NCBI GenBank assembly: GCA_004764695.1
Contig: SMSO01000025.1
Span: forward strand, 1,473,102 to 1,537,101
Source of the DNA: Schizochytrium sp. TIO01
Lineage: Eukaryota; Sar; Bigyra; Thraustochytrida; Thraustochytriidae
DNA: 64,000 bases
Reading direction: 5' to 3'
In this document: piece after piece, positions 1 through 15,400 of the stretch
Layout: every line of letters begins with the position of its first letter
How positions within the stretch are numbered: position 1 is the first letter of the stretch
Program-made: the position numbers and the translations under genes
The notes under the pieces: generated by a model
Told to the model about the DNA's origin: nothing
Databases searched by the model: none
Seen by the model: the letters and a program-made list of their open reading frames with translations, nothing else

Positions 1-3000
1 ATACTGCCACTTGAAGAAGCTGTGCCAGCACCAGTAGTCAAACGAATGCGGCCACCAGTTTTGCTTGCACCGACACCAGATGTGATATCAATAGAGCCAC
101 CCACGCCAGATGTAGTACCACTGGCAGCACCTGCAGTCATCACAATAGCGCCACCGGTACCAGTCGCAGCTCTGTTCAGGCCTGCAGTGATTGTAACTTG
201 ACCACCTGTATCCACATCACCTGAGCCGACCAGCAATGAGATATCACCACCCTTGCCAGCTGTTGCACTACCGGTCGAGATCATAACTTCGCCAGCATAA
301 CCGTTCACAGCGGTTCCAGTCGACAATGAAATACTGCCACTGGTTCCTGTTGTGCCACCATTTGGTGTGTCGATGACAATATGACCACTCGATGATGCAG
401 AGCCAAGTCCTGACGTAAATGTCATAGAACCACCAGTTAAAGCACTGGTCGAACCAGCCGTCAACGCAACAAGACCTCCAGCACCGGAGGTACCGGTTCC
501 AACGGAGAGAGTAATATCTCCACCAGTGCCACCACTTGCTGTTGCATCACCAGTCACAACTTTGAACTCTCCAGTATCACCAGCTGCGGCGTCGCCAGTT
601 GTGATCGTCACAGCACCGCTGACACCAGCTAGACCTCCATCTGCAGTAACAAGTTCAATACTGCCACTGGAAGTAGCGGTGCCTGCGCCTGTAGTTAGTC
701 GGATACGACCACCAGTTTTACTTGCACCGACACCAGATGTGATATCAATAGAGCCACCCACGCCAGATGTAGCACCACTGGCAGCACCTGCAGTCATCAC
801 AATAGCGCCACCGGTACCGGTCGCAGCTCTGTTCAGGCCTGCAGTGATTGTAACTTGACCACCTGTATCCACATTACCTGAGCCGACCAGCAATGAGATA
901 TCACCACCCTTGCCAGCTGTTGCACTACCGGTCGAGATCATAACTTCACCAGCATAACCGTTCACAGAGGTTCCAGTCGACAATGAAATACTGCCACTGG
1001 TTCCTGTTGTGCCGCCATTTGGTGTTTCAATGACAACATGTCCACTCGATGATGATGAACCAGCACCCGATGTGAAAGTCATTGAACCACCGGTTAAGTC
1101 ATTGGTTGAGCCTGCAGTCAACGAAACAAGGCCACCAGCACCAGAAGTACCAGTGCCTACTGATAAAGTAATATCTCCACCAGTGCCACCACTTGCTGTT
1201 GCATCACCAGTCACAACCTTGAACTCGCCAGTATCACCAGCTGCTGTGCCTCCCGTTGTGATTGTCACAGCACCGCTGACACCAGCTAGACCTCCATCTG
1301 CAGTAACAAGTTCAATACTGCCACTGGAAGTAGCGGTGCCAGCGCCTGTAGTTAGTCGGATACGACCACCAGTTTCGCTTGCTCCGACACCAGATGTGAT
1401 ATCAATAGAGCCACCCACTCCGGATGTAGTACCACTGGCAGTACCTGCAGTCATCACAATAGCGCCACCGGTACCGGTCGCAGCTCTGTTCAGGCCTGCA
1501 GTGATTGTAACTTGACCACCTGTATCCACATCACCTGAGCCAACCAGCAATGAGATATCACCACCTTTGCCAGCTGTTGCACTACCGGTCGAGATCATAA
1601 CTTCGCCAGCATAACCGTTCACAGCGGTTCCAGTCGACAATGAAATACTGCCACTGGTTCCTGTTGTGCCACCATTTGGTGTGTCAATGACAATATGTCC
1701 ACTCGATGATGATGAGCCAGCTCCTGATGTAAATGTCATAGAACCACCAGTTAAAGCACTGGTCGAACCAGCCGTCAACGCAACAAGACCTCCAGCACCA
1801 GAAGTACCAGTGCCAACGGAGAGAGTAATATCTCCACCAGTGCCACCACTTGCTGTTGCATCACCAGTCACAACTTTGAACTCTCCAGTATCACCAGCTG
1901 CAGCGTCGCCAGTTGTGATTGTCACAGCACCGCTGACACCAGCTAGACCTCCATCTGCAGTAACAAGTTCAATACTGCCACTGGAAGTAGCAGTGCCAGC
2001 ACCCGTAGTCAAACGAATGCGGCCACCAGTTTCGCTTGCACCGACACCAGATGTGATATCAATAGAGCCACCCACGCCAGATGTAGTACCACTGGCAGCA
2101 CCTGCAGTCATCACAATAGCACCACCGGTACCGGTCGCAGCTCTGTTCAGGCCTGCAGTGATTGTAACTTGACCACCTGTATCCACATTACCTGAGCCGA
2201 CCAGCAATGAGATATCACCACCCTTGCCAGCTGTTGCACTACCGGTCGAGATCATAACTTCGCCAGCATAACCGTTCACAGCGGTTCCAGTCGACAATGA
2301 AATACTGCCACTGGTTCCTGTTGTGCCACCATTTGGTGTGTCAATGACAATATGTCCACTCGATGATGATGAGCCAAATCCTGATGTAAATGTAATTGAA
2401 CCACCAGTTAAAGCACTGGTCGAACCAGCCGTCAACGCAACAAGACCTCCAGCACCAGAAGTACCAGTGCCTACTGATAAAGTAATATCTCCACCAGTGC
2501 CACCACTTGCTGTTGCATCACCAGTCACAACTTTGAACTCTCCAGTATCACCAGCTGCAGCGTCGCCAGTTGTGATTGTCACAGCACCGCTGACACCAGC
2601 TAGACCTCCATCTGCAGTAACAAGTTCAATACTGCCACTGGAAGTAGCGGTACCAGCGCCTGTAGTTAGTCGGATACGACCACCAGTTTTACTTGCACCG
2701 ACACCAGATGTGATATCAACAGAGCCACCCACTCCGGATGTGGTACCACTGGCAGTACCTGCAGTCATCACAATAGCGCCACCGGTACCAGTCGCAGCTC
2801 TGTTCAGGCCTGCAGTGATTGTAACTTGACCACCTGTATCCACATTACCTGAGCCGACCAGCAATGAAATATCACCACCCTTGCCAGCTGTTGCACTACC
2901 GGTCGAGATCATAACTTCGCCAGCATAACCGTTCACAGCGGTTCCAGTCGACAATGAAATACTGCCACTGGTTCCTGTTGTGCCACCATTTGGTGTGTCA

Positions 3001-3460
3001 ATGACAATATGTCCACTCGATGATGTTGAGCCAAATCCTGATGTAAATGTAATTGAACCACCAGTTAAAGCACTGGTCGAACCAGCCGTCAACGCAACAA
3101 GACCTCCAGCACCGGAGGTACCGGTTCCAACGGAGAGAGTAATATCTCCACCAGTGCCACCACTTGCTGTTGCATCACCAGTCACAACTTTGAACTCTCC
3201 AGTATCACCAGCTGCAGCGTCGCCAGTTGTGATTGTCACAGCACCGCTGACACCAGCTAGACCTCCATCTGCAGTAACAAGTTCAATACTGCCACTGGAA
3301 GTAGCGGTACCAGCGCCTGTAGTTAGTCGGATACGACCACCAGTTTCGCTTGCACCGACACCAGATGTGATATCAATAGAGCCACCCACTCCAGATGTAG
3401 TACCACTGGCAGCACCGGCAGTCAGGACAATAGCTCCACCAGTGCCAGTTGTAGCTCTGT
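1..3460 (-). repeat. 657-bp near-identical coding tandem array (219 residues per unit)
   Basis: The same sequence recurs with an exact 657-bp offset. Equivalent points are at 352, 1009, 1666, 2323 and 2980, with a partial copy at the left edge and a partial copy ending near 3460. By eye the units differ at only a few percent of bases. Each unit encodes 219 residues, about 11 solenoid turns, and keeps the frame. Right of about 3420 the homology continues but is clearly more diverged, so the array looks like a recently amplified or homogenised part of an older repeat. It extends past the window. Confidence 0.95.
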
Positions 3461-6400
3461 TCAGGCCGGCCGTGATTGCAATCATTCCACCTGTGGTCAC
3501 ATCCCCTGAACCAACAAGCAATGAAATGTCTCCACCTTTGCCTGTAGTGGCACTGCCCGTTGAGATGTGGATCTCGCCTGAGTATCCGTTGGATGCATCT
3601 CCCGTGGTCAATTCGATAGATCCACTTGTTCCTGCTGTACCTGCGTTTGCAGTTATGAGATCTATATGCCCGCTGCTCGTAGTTGTTCCAGCACCAGTCA
3701 GGATTGTGACTGAGCCACCTGTGGAATCATCAGTTTGTCCAGCTGTGATCATGACAAGCCCACCTTGGCCACTAGTACCATCTCCTACAAGAAGAGAAAT
3801 TGCACCACCTTTGCCTGATATAGAGTTGCCTGTCACCACTTGAAATTCACCAGTATCCCCATTTGGCGCATCCCCTGTACTTATCAAAACTGCACCACTG
3901 GTACCAGTTGTGCCTCCTGGTGCTGTAGATATTTCGACGTTGCCACTCGACGTGGAAGATCCATATCCTGATGTCACCGAAATCTTTCCTCCGGTTTCTA
4001 CAGAGGAGAGACCTGCCTCAGCTATAAAATCCCCACCTACGCCGGTATCACCATCTCCTACAAGTACAGAAATATCCCCGCCTTTACCACCAGAAGCATC
4101 ACCTGTAGATAGGATGATTTCTCCGCTAGAACCTGCACTAGTGGTGCCGGTCTCAATTGAGATAGCACCGGAAACCCCCGCAGTACCAGCATTAGACGTA
4201 AGAAGGGAAAACGCTCCACTGCTCGTAGCGATGCCCTGACCTGTTGTCAGAGTTATCTTACCACCAGTGGCATCACGAGAATCGCCAGCATCAAGAGTTA
4301 TAGCCCCTCCGCGTGTATCACCAACACCAACAAGAAGACTAATGGCCCCGCCGTGGGAAGACAGTGCTGTCCCTGTCGAGAGTAGAATCTCTCCAGAAGC
4401 TCCAAAACTTGATGTTCCGGTTAAAAATGAAATGGCTCCGCTGACTCCAGAAACACCCGCATTCACAGTCTCCAAAGTGATACTACCACTGGAAGTAGCT
4501 GAACCATATCCAGAGCGAATTGAGATGAGACCGCCAGTCTCGTGAGTAGTCTCTCCTGCTTGAACGAAAACATCACCACCTGCATTTAGGGTACCCTTTC
4601 CAACTAGTATGCTTATGTCTCCACCTTTACCAGATAAGGATGATTTACCAGTCTCAATCCGAATCTCGCCGCTAGAGCCCAATGTTGCTGCGCCTGTACT
4701 CAGCTGCATCGCTCCACTTGTGCCTGCATTGCCAGCGTTGCTTGTGGCAATCCATATACTACCGCTTGATGTTTCCGCAGAGCGACCTGAGATAATCCGT
4801 ATTTTACCACCAGTTCGGCCAGATGTTGACGTCGTAGCTCCGGAATAAATCATGACACTACCTCCTTGGCCAGAGTTTCCTGAGCCAACGGTAATTGAAA
4901 CATTTCCAGCACTTCCAGAAATCGCATTGCCGGTTGAAAGAACAATTTGTCCGGAGCTACCTGCTTGCGTGTTACCAGTGTGAACATCAATTAGCCCGCT
5001 CATACCGGACAGCCCTCCTTGAGCAGTTTCAATAACGATTTTTCCACTTGTAGTAGCTGTACCGTTCCCTGAAAGCATGTATAACCCTCCACCAGTATTG
5101 GTAGTACTTGTACCTGCAGTGATATTGACTATACCACCTTTCGCGTCAGTTGATGAACCAACGAGGATTTTAACGTCACCAGCTGTACCTTTGGTTGATG
5201 TACCCGTAATAAGTTCAATTGAGCCGGTCTTGCTGGTGGTAGAATTGCCCGTATAGAAATACATTGAACCGCTTTGGCCTTTGGTTCCAGCATTAGGTGT
5301 ATGGATGGAAACTTGGCCACTTGTTGTAGCAGTACCTGCACCGGATTTGATATCGATATTTCCACCAAAAGATTTGGTACTATTACCAGCAGCCATAAAA
5401 ACATCGCCACCCACTCCAGATCCAGAAGTCCCAACTTGGATGTGAACTTTGCCGGACTGACCTCCACTTGTTGAGCCTGTGGTGATGTTTATCATTCCTG
5501 TTTTTGATCTTGCTCCGTTTCCAGTATATAACAGCAGATCGCCACTTGAACCTGATGTACCTGCCTCACTCGAAGCAATAGTTACATTTCCACTCGAGGA
5601 ACTTGTTCCAGCACCTGAGAGGATTTGAACACTGCCACCAGCATTTGCATTACTCCTACCCGCCAGCATTGTGATATTACCTCCCACGGCACCGGTAGAG
5701 TTGCCAACATAAAACTCAATGTTGCCGGCGCTTCCACTGAGAGCTTTGCCTGTAGAAAACAAAACAGATCCACTTGTACCTTCAGAAGAAGTTCCTGTCT
5801 GCAATATAATACCGCCGCTAACTCCCGAAGAACCAGCATCCCCGGTCGAAAATAAAAGGCTTCCACTTGAGCTAGAAAGTCCACGGCCTGTATCAAAGCT
5901 AACTTGACCTCCTCGGTGTGAGGTACTGTCTCCAGCGACAAAACTGATATTTCCACCTCTAGATGCAGACGCTTGGCCCGCAGCAAACCATATATTGCCA
6001 GATGAGCCGCTCGCACTGTCTCCAGTCTCAAAGGATATACTGCCACTTGCCCCAACAGAGGCAGATCCAGTATAAAATTGCAGGCTCCCACTTCGGCCAA
6101 GCGGACCCGAGTCTTCCGAGAAAATTTGAACTGATCCACTTGTCGTTTTCTCACCATATCCTGCGGCGATCATTACCGAGCCACCAGTCTTGGTTTCGCT
6201 ACTTCCTGCTTGAAGAATGATATTCCCACCACTGCCAGAAGCACTGTCTCCAACAGAAATTGAAACTTCCCCAGCGCTACCCTCAGAAGAATCGCCAGTA
6301 GCAAATAACAGGTCGCCTGAGTCTCCACTTTCAGTTGAACCAGACGTGAAGTGAACATTGCCACTTTCTCCATCATTGAAAGCATCGGCGGTGTGTACTA

Positions 6401-9400
6401 AAACGCTGCCGCTATCACCACTTTCACTGGAACCAGAGAGGAGAAACATGTCTCCTCCACGACCCTTTGTTGCATTTCCTCCATAAAAGCCAACTGGGCC
6501 ACCGGTATATCCATCTCCACCATAAAAGGTGATATTACCACCTATTCCATAGTTTGCAGAAGATGTACTAGCATGAAATACAATGTCCGCTCCATCGTCT
6601 CCCATAGACTCCCCTGCATTCACATAGATATTACCACCACGTCCCCCAAGACCGATTCCCGTTGACAGAATATAGTCACCTCCATTCGTGGCACCTTCTC
6701 CTGTCTCAATGGTGATATTTCCTCCAGTATATTGGTTAGAATGGCCAGCCTGGAGCATGATACCTGCTCCACGACTTGTACCAGACACACCAGCAGATAA
6801 TTCTATGTTACCCGCAGAGCCACTTAAAGCGCTACCTGTAACTAATGAAATACCACCAGACAGAGTATTCCCCGAGCCTGTAGAGATATAGACTTGGCCA
6901 CTCTGGCTTGAAGAAGCTGTTTTGACACTAAATTCACCACTTGACTTTTTGCTACTTGCTCCGGTAGATAGGATAATAGAACCTCCAGCTAAAGCAGTGC
7001 CTTTACCACCTTGCAAAGTCACATTACCGCCACGCGAGGCTCCATCGCCGGAGGAAATACTAATTGCTCCACCATCACTGCTAACAAGCGAGGTATCAGT
7101 GCTTTCCCCAGCCATAAAAATTAGGCTACCGCCGGTACCCTTGCTCGTTGTCCCAGCGGTTGCTACAATGTCACCACCTCGGCCACTATCACCAGCACCA
7201 GCAACTATCTGGACCATTCCGGCATCAGCCCCTACTGCAGATCCTGTAGCGAGAAGAATTCCGCCAGAGCGAGCTCCAGTCTTTAGACCATTAGGGGTTG
7301 TCATCTGAATGTCACCACTACTACTACTTGCACTACTGCCAGAAATTATCGAAACAAGACCGCCAGTTGCACTTTCAGAAGACCCGGCCACTAGAGTAAT
7401 AGCACCACCAGACTTGGTTCCACCGCTGCCTCCGGAAATACGAACCTCTCCACCAGCTGCTGGAGATGAGCCTGCAACAAAAGTTACATTTCCTCCATTG
7501 TTTAGAGAACTCAAAGTGGATCCGACTACAAATTCGATGCCTCCAGCAGAGCCAGCACTCGCAGTACCTGTTGCAACACTTACAGCTCCACTAGATACTC
7601 CTGATCCGGTTGTTAAACTCAAGTTCCCAGACTTTGCAGACGAAGAAGATCCAGTATTCAGTAAAATACTGCCTCCAACTTTATCAATAGAGGATCCCGC
7701 AGTTATATTTATATTGCCACCAGATCCCGAAGATGAAGAGGCACCTCCGGCTTCTACTGTCAGGTTACCTGCTTTTCCTGACACTACGGCACCCGAAGCA
7801 ACACGTACATTGCCCGATCCGACCCCAGCCGCCCATGCACGACTAGATTCAAGGTAGATTGCGCCAGATCTAACTCCAGTGCTACGACCACTTGTCATGT
7901 TTATCGCACCTCCAGTTAAAGCACCAGAGCCTCCGGATAATTCAATGCTGCCACCGCTTCCAGACGGACTAGAACCTGCGGACATTTTAATATTGCCACC
8001 CAATCCTTTACCTGAAGCTTGGCCAGAATTGAGAGACAGAACACCTCCAGCTGTATCACCACTTTCAGCATGGCCAACTTGAACGATGATACTTCCAGCT
8101 GAACTGGTAGTGCTGTTTCCAGTTTCAATTGTTACTCCGCCGCTGCTATCGTCCGCATTCCCAGTTTGAAGCTGAATGGAGCCAGACGCGGCTTTAGTCG
8201 AATCCGGAGAGAGTATCGAAATTTTGCCGGTACTACCTGATTCACTTTCACCTGAAGATATAATTATATAACCTCCATCACCATCACTGGAAGAATTACC
8301 AGCGTGGAAGTCAAGGTTACCCCCAGGTCCACTTGTACTTGAGCCACCACGAAGTAAAATGGTTCCGCCTTGAGTTTTGGAAAGCGAGTTTCCACCAATA
8401 AGCTTCAACGCATTAGGAGCAGAGGATGAACCTACAGAAAGCATAACACCGCCTGAAGAATCAGTTCCATTACCAGAAGAAATGTTCACATTGCCAGAGG
8501 AAGCTGCCTTTGGAGTACTTATGAATATTGTGCCAGATGTGCTGGCGCCCAATCCCGAGGTAATATTGATCAATCCACCTGTAAAAGAACCACTTGAAGT
8601 TGATGCTCCTCCTGTAATATGGACTTGGCCTCCACTAGTAGAGCTTGCAGAGCCTCCTTGGACAAAAATATGACCGCCGCTTGAAAGTCCAGCAGACGAA
8701 CCAGCGTGGAAGGTTAGGTTGCCACTTCGGCCGCCGGAGACATCACCTGTTGAAATAATAACATTCCCACTCTTGGAAGCAGCAGCACCAGATCCAAGGA
8801 CAACAACTCCAGATGATTTAGTAGCATATCCGGTACTCAATTGAAGATCTCCTGTATCAGAGGCTGACGCTGTGGAGATTCGTGCGCCACCACTTGTTGT
8901 AGCCCCGACACCAGATGATATGAAAACTCCACCGCCAGCCCCCGAAGAACTTTTACCAGCAGTCATGTTCACGTTTCCACCAGCATTCAGTGAATTGCCT
9001 ACCTTGATAGAAATCGAGCCCGCTGAGGCAGACGTTGCATTTCCGGAGGTTAGAGAGAGAGCACCACTAGAGCCACTTGTAGACAATCCCGATGATATAG
9101 ATACACCACCAGTTGCTAATGTACCGTTTCCACTACCAAAGCTAGCAGCTCCAGAGCTCTGGAATCCACTACCCGAAAAGGCAATTATGCTACCACCATT
9201 TCCCTTTGTGGAGGTTCCTCCTACAAGCATTACTTTGCCACCATCAGCGTCAGAACTTGCGTAACCACCACTTAAAGATAAATCACCACCCGCGCCTGCT
9301 GCATCGCTAGCATTACCTGCTGTGACCGAGACTCGAGCTCCATCATTTGAAGTGGAGGTTCCAGCACGAATGGAAATCGCCCCTGCACGACCGCTAAGTG

Positions 9401-12400
9401 CGTAGCCAGTTGTGAGTTCGAGATTTCCTGATGATCCAGCGCCAACAACGCCACTACCAAGTGATACTGCTCCAGATCCAGTTAGTGAAGCACTTGCAGT
9501 AGTCAGGTTCAGATTACCGGAGCGACCTGTGGTAGCAGATCCACTGACAATAGTGATATCTCCACCGGTCCTCGACCCATGACCTGATTCGAGTTTTAGA
9601 TACCCACCAGTACCGGCAGTCGCAGTACCTGCTTTAAGATGAATATAGCCTCCGACCGAACCACTTGCCGAGGTTTGTCCTGCATATACAGTCACATTAC
9701 CGCTAGCAGATGATTTAGAAGTGCCAACACTTAATGAGATAGATCCACTTGTCAGTCCACTGCCGGAGCTAATTGAGACTTCTCCGCTAGAGCCTGCTGA
9801 AGCATTTCCAGACTGGATAACAACAGAGCCAGAGTTGCCAGCTGAGGCTAGGGCAGTTTCGAGGCTGAGTTTACCCGATCCCGATCCACCTTTACCGCTG
9901 GCAAGAGTTATTTGTCCACCTAGTCCACTAGTGCTCAACCCACCAGTGACTAGCACCGCGCCACCAGTACCTCCCTCTGAAGCACCAGCGGACATATTAA
10001 GGTATCCTCCAACTGCCTGAGATTTACTAACGTTACCTGCACTAACAAGGACACTCGCGCCTTCTAACGCGGCCGCAGAAAGACCAGCACTAATACGGAT
10101 ATCACCTGCCTGCGTTTCTGCAGCGCCTGTCGAAAAAATCAAATCACCTGAATTCTCACCTGCAGTGCCGGTCAAAATGAAAACACCACCTGATGAATAA
10201 TCTGACGAAGCTGCAGAGGCTATATTTACAGACCCAGAAATGCCACTTTCAGCAGTACCAGATCGCAATGTAATAGAAGCTCCGTCCGCAGATCCACTAG
10301 AATAACCAGCTTGAATAGTGACTGCACCTGCTTGACCAGTCCCAGAGCTATTGCCACCGGAAATTTGAACTCCTCCTGCGAGCCCAGCTACACTGCGGCC
10401 ACCTGAAAGATACAATGACCCACCGTTGTAGTATCCATAGCCTCCAGTCATATTTGTTTTGCCTCCAACACCACCGCTGCTTTGCCCAGCACTGATAGAT
10501 GCATCACCACCATAACTATATGCGTTACCCGCTTGAAGAACTAGTCGGCCTCCAACAGCTGTCGCAGCAGATGTGTTTCCTGCCAATAGCTGAAGCGATC
10601 CACCAGTAAGGCCGCGGGATGTACGACCGACTACCAAAGAGATGTCACCAGCAGCTCCTGTTGCGTTGCCTGTTACAATCTCAAAACCTCCAGAAGAAGC
10701 ACTTTCGGATGCAACGCTACTAGTCGAGACAACAATAGACCCAGAAGACTCGGTTCCTTTTCCAGTCCCGATAGTCACTGAACCACCTTTCGTGGTGCCA
10801 GAACCAGTGTTAAGTTGAATGTCCCCTCCGGCACCAGAGAGACTACTGCCACTTGTCACAAGAACTTCACCACCAAGTCCCACAGAAGTCATTCCTGCTT
10901 CAATAAGCACACGACCACCCTGAGTTTTCCCAGAGCCACTCTTCAAGTTAATTCCACCACCGATGCTTGTCAACGAAGAACCGGCAATTACAGTGAAGTT
11001 GCCCGAATCACCCTGTGATGCAACTCCTGTGACAAAGTCAATAGATCCAGACTCGATCGTCCCATTACCTGTCGTAAGTGAGATTGAGCCACTAGAACCA
11101 CCAACTGCTTTCGGCGTAGCCAGGCTGATGCCCCCAGAAGATAAACCAGAGCCAGATTGAAGCACGACATCACCACCAATGCCAACAGGAGAATCTCCTG
11201 CAGAGGCAATGAACGATCCACCGCTAGTGCCAGAATATGATGAACCCACAGCAAGGATTACATTTCCAGCACTGCCAGCTTCCAAAGCATCACCAGATGC
11301 AATGTTGACCGTGCCACTTGATGTTGCCCCAGACCCTGTAGAGATATTAATGGAACCAGAGCCAGCTGTACTGCCGTCTGCACTCTGAATGGATATTGTA
11401 CCGCTGGAGTTTGATCCTGAATGAACTCCACTCTGAATCGTTACACCGCCAGCCGGAGCGTTTTTGTTAGAACTATGCCCACCAATTAGCCGCAAAGTTC
11501 CAGGGAGTCCTTCAGAGGCGGTAGTTGATCCAACTTGAACGACAACATCTCCACTCTTACCATTTGTAACGTTTCCAGTTCGAAGGGTTAAGGGGCCTGA
11601 TAATGAAGTACCTTTGCCGGTTTGAACAGTAACATTTCCTGAACCAGCTCCGGGAGAGGACTCCAGAAGGATGTTGCCGGTCGAACCCTCATCACTTGAA
11701 CCAGACACTAAGTGAATAAGGCCACCCTTACCTGTTTTACTAGACCCGCCCTTCAGCAATACCGTTCCACCTGAATATGAGCCGGTGACACTGCCACCGA
11801 TAAGAGAGACATCGGCACCCACAGCCTTAGTAGTGGAACCAGCTTGAATTAGGATTTCTCCTGCGGACGTTGTTTTTGCACTTCCGGTTAAAAGATTTAG
11901 ACTTCCAGACGCTCCACCGTTACTGTCACCTGTACTCAAAGTGATTTCACCTGTACCTGGCGAATAGCCATCGCTTGTCTGAATTGAAACCTTCCCAGTT
12001 TTGGCAAGGGAGCTAGCGCCACCCGAAATAAGGACCTGGGCTCCAGGCTGAGATTCTGCATTACCACCACGAATCTCAACACTGCCAGGAAGAGCCGAGT
12101 TGGACGCATTACCAGCTCTGATTGAAACAACTCCAGCAGCGCTTTGAGTTGCAGACCCAGCCTCAAGGTTAAGATGACCACCTTGCAACGTTGACGAGCC
12201 TCCAGAAATTGCAACAGAGCCACCAAGGTGGGGACCAGCTCCGCCTGTGATGTTAATAATTCCGGCTGAACCAAGTTCAGATGATGCAGTAAGAAGATTT
12301 AAATCACCAGAGGTTGTTAAGCTTCCTTGAGCTAAACCCGTTTTAATAGTTACACTTGCTCCAGTATCGGCACTTGGGGAAATGCCAGCTTCAATTAGGA

Positions 12401-15400
12401 TCTCTCCTGCTTGTGCTGTAGCATTGCCTGTGTAGAGATGAAGCGAACCCGTTTTGATTGCATCGCCAGATCCAACTTCAAGATTTCCAGATCTTGAAGA
12501 GCCCTCACCAGATCGCATAACGATGGATCCACTTGTGGCCCCTTCTCCGCTAAGAACAGTTATCGCTCCACCAACTTTCGATCCTGAACCTCCAGAGAGC
12601 TCCAAAGAACCACCGTTGCCAGAGAGTGCATTGCCTCCAGCAATACGCACAGTACCCGCATCACCAGACGTAACTTGACCCGTTCCCAATGTAAAGTCCC
12701 CAGAGGCTAACTTGCCATCTCCGGACAGAAAGGAAACTTGACCTGATTCGGAGCCAGCACCAGATATCAACGAAATACTTCCAGAGGTCAAGCCAGAACT
12801 CGTGCCAGTTGCTATTGTAACAGATCCAGATACTGCTTCTCCTGTAGCAGGAGTTTTGACTGAAACAGAACCAGATGAAGTATCTGCATCGTCTGAACTA
12901 CCAGACTGCAAGATGATATCACCAGCAAGTTTAGTACCAGAACCCGCCTTCATATAAATTGATCCACCAGAGGATACACCGTCTCCAGCAGTAATGTTGA
13001 CGAAGCCTCCAGCGCCTCGCCCGGCCATTCCACCTGAGATGAGGACAGCTCCTGCGCTTGAACCAAGACTGCTTGCACCGCCCTGCATATTGAGAACACC
13101 TCCATAGCCTCTAGCACTGTTACCTGAAGATAAAGTGATTTCGCCTCCATTACCTGATGCACCAGTGACGGCACCAGCTGTTAGGTATATTCCTGACCCA
13201 TCCCCTGCATTCGAAGATCCTGTCTGCAATACGAATGATCCGGCAGAACTACCTTCTTTTGATGCAGCGCCAGTGGACAAGTAAATCGATCCCGAAGAGG
13301 AACTAGAAGCGCTCGTTTCAAGCACAATTGAGCCAGATTGAGTCGAACCGGTTCCAGAGGAAAGAGTTATGTTGCCCGATTCACCAACTGAATTGCTGCC
13401 ACTCGTCAGAGAGATGGACCCTCCTTGAACTGCTTTGTTCGATGCTGTACCCCCCACAATGGTAACGTCCCCGCCGCGGTATTTTTGAGCGCCGTTGCCA
13501 GCTTGAAGCAGTATATCGCCACCAGCACCATACTTTGCACTTCCACTGACTAGAGAAAGAAGTCCACCGCTGACACCATTTCCTGTAGCTGAGCCCGAGA
13601 CCAGAGACACAGACCCGCCACTAGTTTCTCCTTTCCCAGCTTCAAGAGTAATGGAGCCACCATTTTTAGACAGGCCCGTACCAGCCCGGATGCTTAATGA
13701 GCCTCCATCTGCGGAGGATGAGTTTCCAGCATGCAGCAGTATGGTACCACCTCGTCCAGCCTCACTCGAGCCTCCAACTAGACCAATATCGCCACCTTGC
13801 TCAGACCCGGCACCTCCTAAAAGATTGATTGATCCAGAAATACCGTCAGATGCAGAACCTGTAGAGAAAGTCAAATTGCCCGAATCTATACCCTTGGACT
13901 CGGTTGCGGCAGTTATGATATCAATATTTCCACTGGAAGGCCCAGAACTTGTAGACCCACTTAGAAGGGAAATGGACCCTCCAATATTCTTCTCAGAAAA
14001 CCCTCCTTTCAGTTGGATTTGACCTGCTGTGCCGGAGCTGGATCCGACTTGCAAAGCAATACTCCCTGAAGTACCCGAAGAGGCACCCGAAGAAAGTGTT
14101 ATAGAACCAGTTTGGGTTGGCGACTCACCAGAAGCCAAAATAACCTCACCTGATGCAGATGTGCCTACGGCAGACATGATTCCGACTGATCCAGAGCTAC
14201 CAGTACTGCTGTTACCACTGAGGAGCATTAGGGAACCTCCTTGCTCCTTATTTGCATTTCCAGCAGATACGGTGATATCTCCACCCATGCCGACGTCATT
14301 GTAGGCGTGACCAGCCTGTATATCTATCGAGCCACCTGATAAAGATCCATAGTCTGTTCCTGCACTAATGTAAGTGCTACCCGCGCGTACAAAGTCCTCA
14401 TTTGAAGATGTGCTATCGCCAGACGCGATTCTGACATCACCCGCAACTGATTGACCTGATGACAATGACTTTACATATATATTTCCACCACGCGCTTCTT
14501 CAGCTCCGCTAGAAACGATATTTACATCTCCAGCTAAAGTAGTGGAACTTCCGCTTTGGATAAATACACCTCCACCCGAAACATCTGAAGATCCTGCTGC
14601 AATACTAATATTGCCAGATTGCCCGGTACTAGCTGAACCAGTACGAATTACGATATTTCCGCTAGATGCTCCACTGGCTTCGCCAGACATAATGTTAAGG
14701 TTTCCTGATGAGTAGGATTCAGCTGTTCCAAGAGTAAGATTACCACTGAAACCTGTAGAGCCACCACCGCTACCAGAAAGTAATCTTATACTTCCACCAT
14801 GTGCACCACTAACAGAGCCAGATCCACCATACATGTCAAGCCACCCACCTGTAACACCTGCAGCATAGGAATTTCCGCCTTGTATTTGAACATGGCCAGC
14901 GTTAAACGCGGATTCTTGACTGACAGCACTGGATTCAAGTGTCTCGATATCTTCTAGCGATTGTATATCTCCTCCCTTAATACGAAGCTCTCCAGCAAGA
15001 CCATTTGTAGAAGACCCAGACTCTAATAAGAGATCCCCACCTTCTACACCTTCGCCGGCATTAATTGTGACAGATCCGCCCGTACTAAGGGCACTAGAGC
15101 CTGCCTCTATAGACATAGAGCCACCTATGCTCGAGACACCAGTTGCACCTCCAGCGAGAAGACTAAAGGAGCCGCCATCTGATCGTCTACTAGAACTAGA
15201 TCCAGCAGAGAGCCCAATGGATCCTCCGACACCCCCAGCTCCAGCAGCAATTTTCAGGTGACCTGCACTTCCACCTGATGGCGAGTCTCCAGCGAGAATC
15301 TGAATAGAACCGCTCTGAGACGTTGATTCACCTGCTTCCACGGTGATATTTCCAGAATCGCCACCGGTTGATTGACCTGTACGGAAAACCATACTCCCTG

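Noticed and set aside
526-4848. Plus-strand Pro/Val-rich open frames of 80-287 codons repeated every 657 bp
   Set aside because: They are exact antisense images of the Gly-rich repeat codons of the minus-strand giant gene (GGN/ACC become NCC/GGT) and have no independent features. The same applies to similar antisense frames up to 36 kb.
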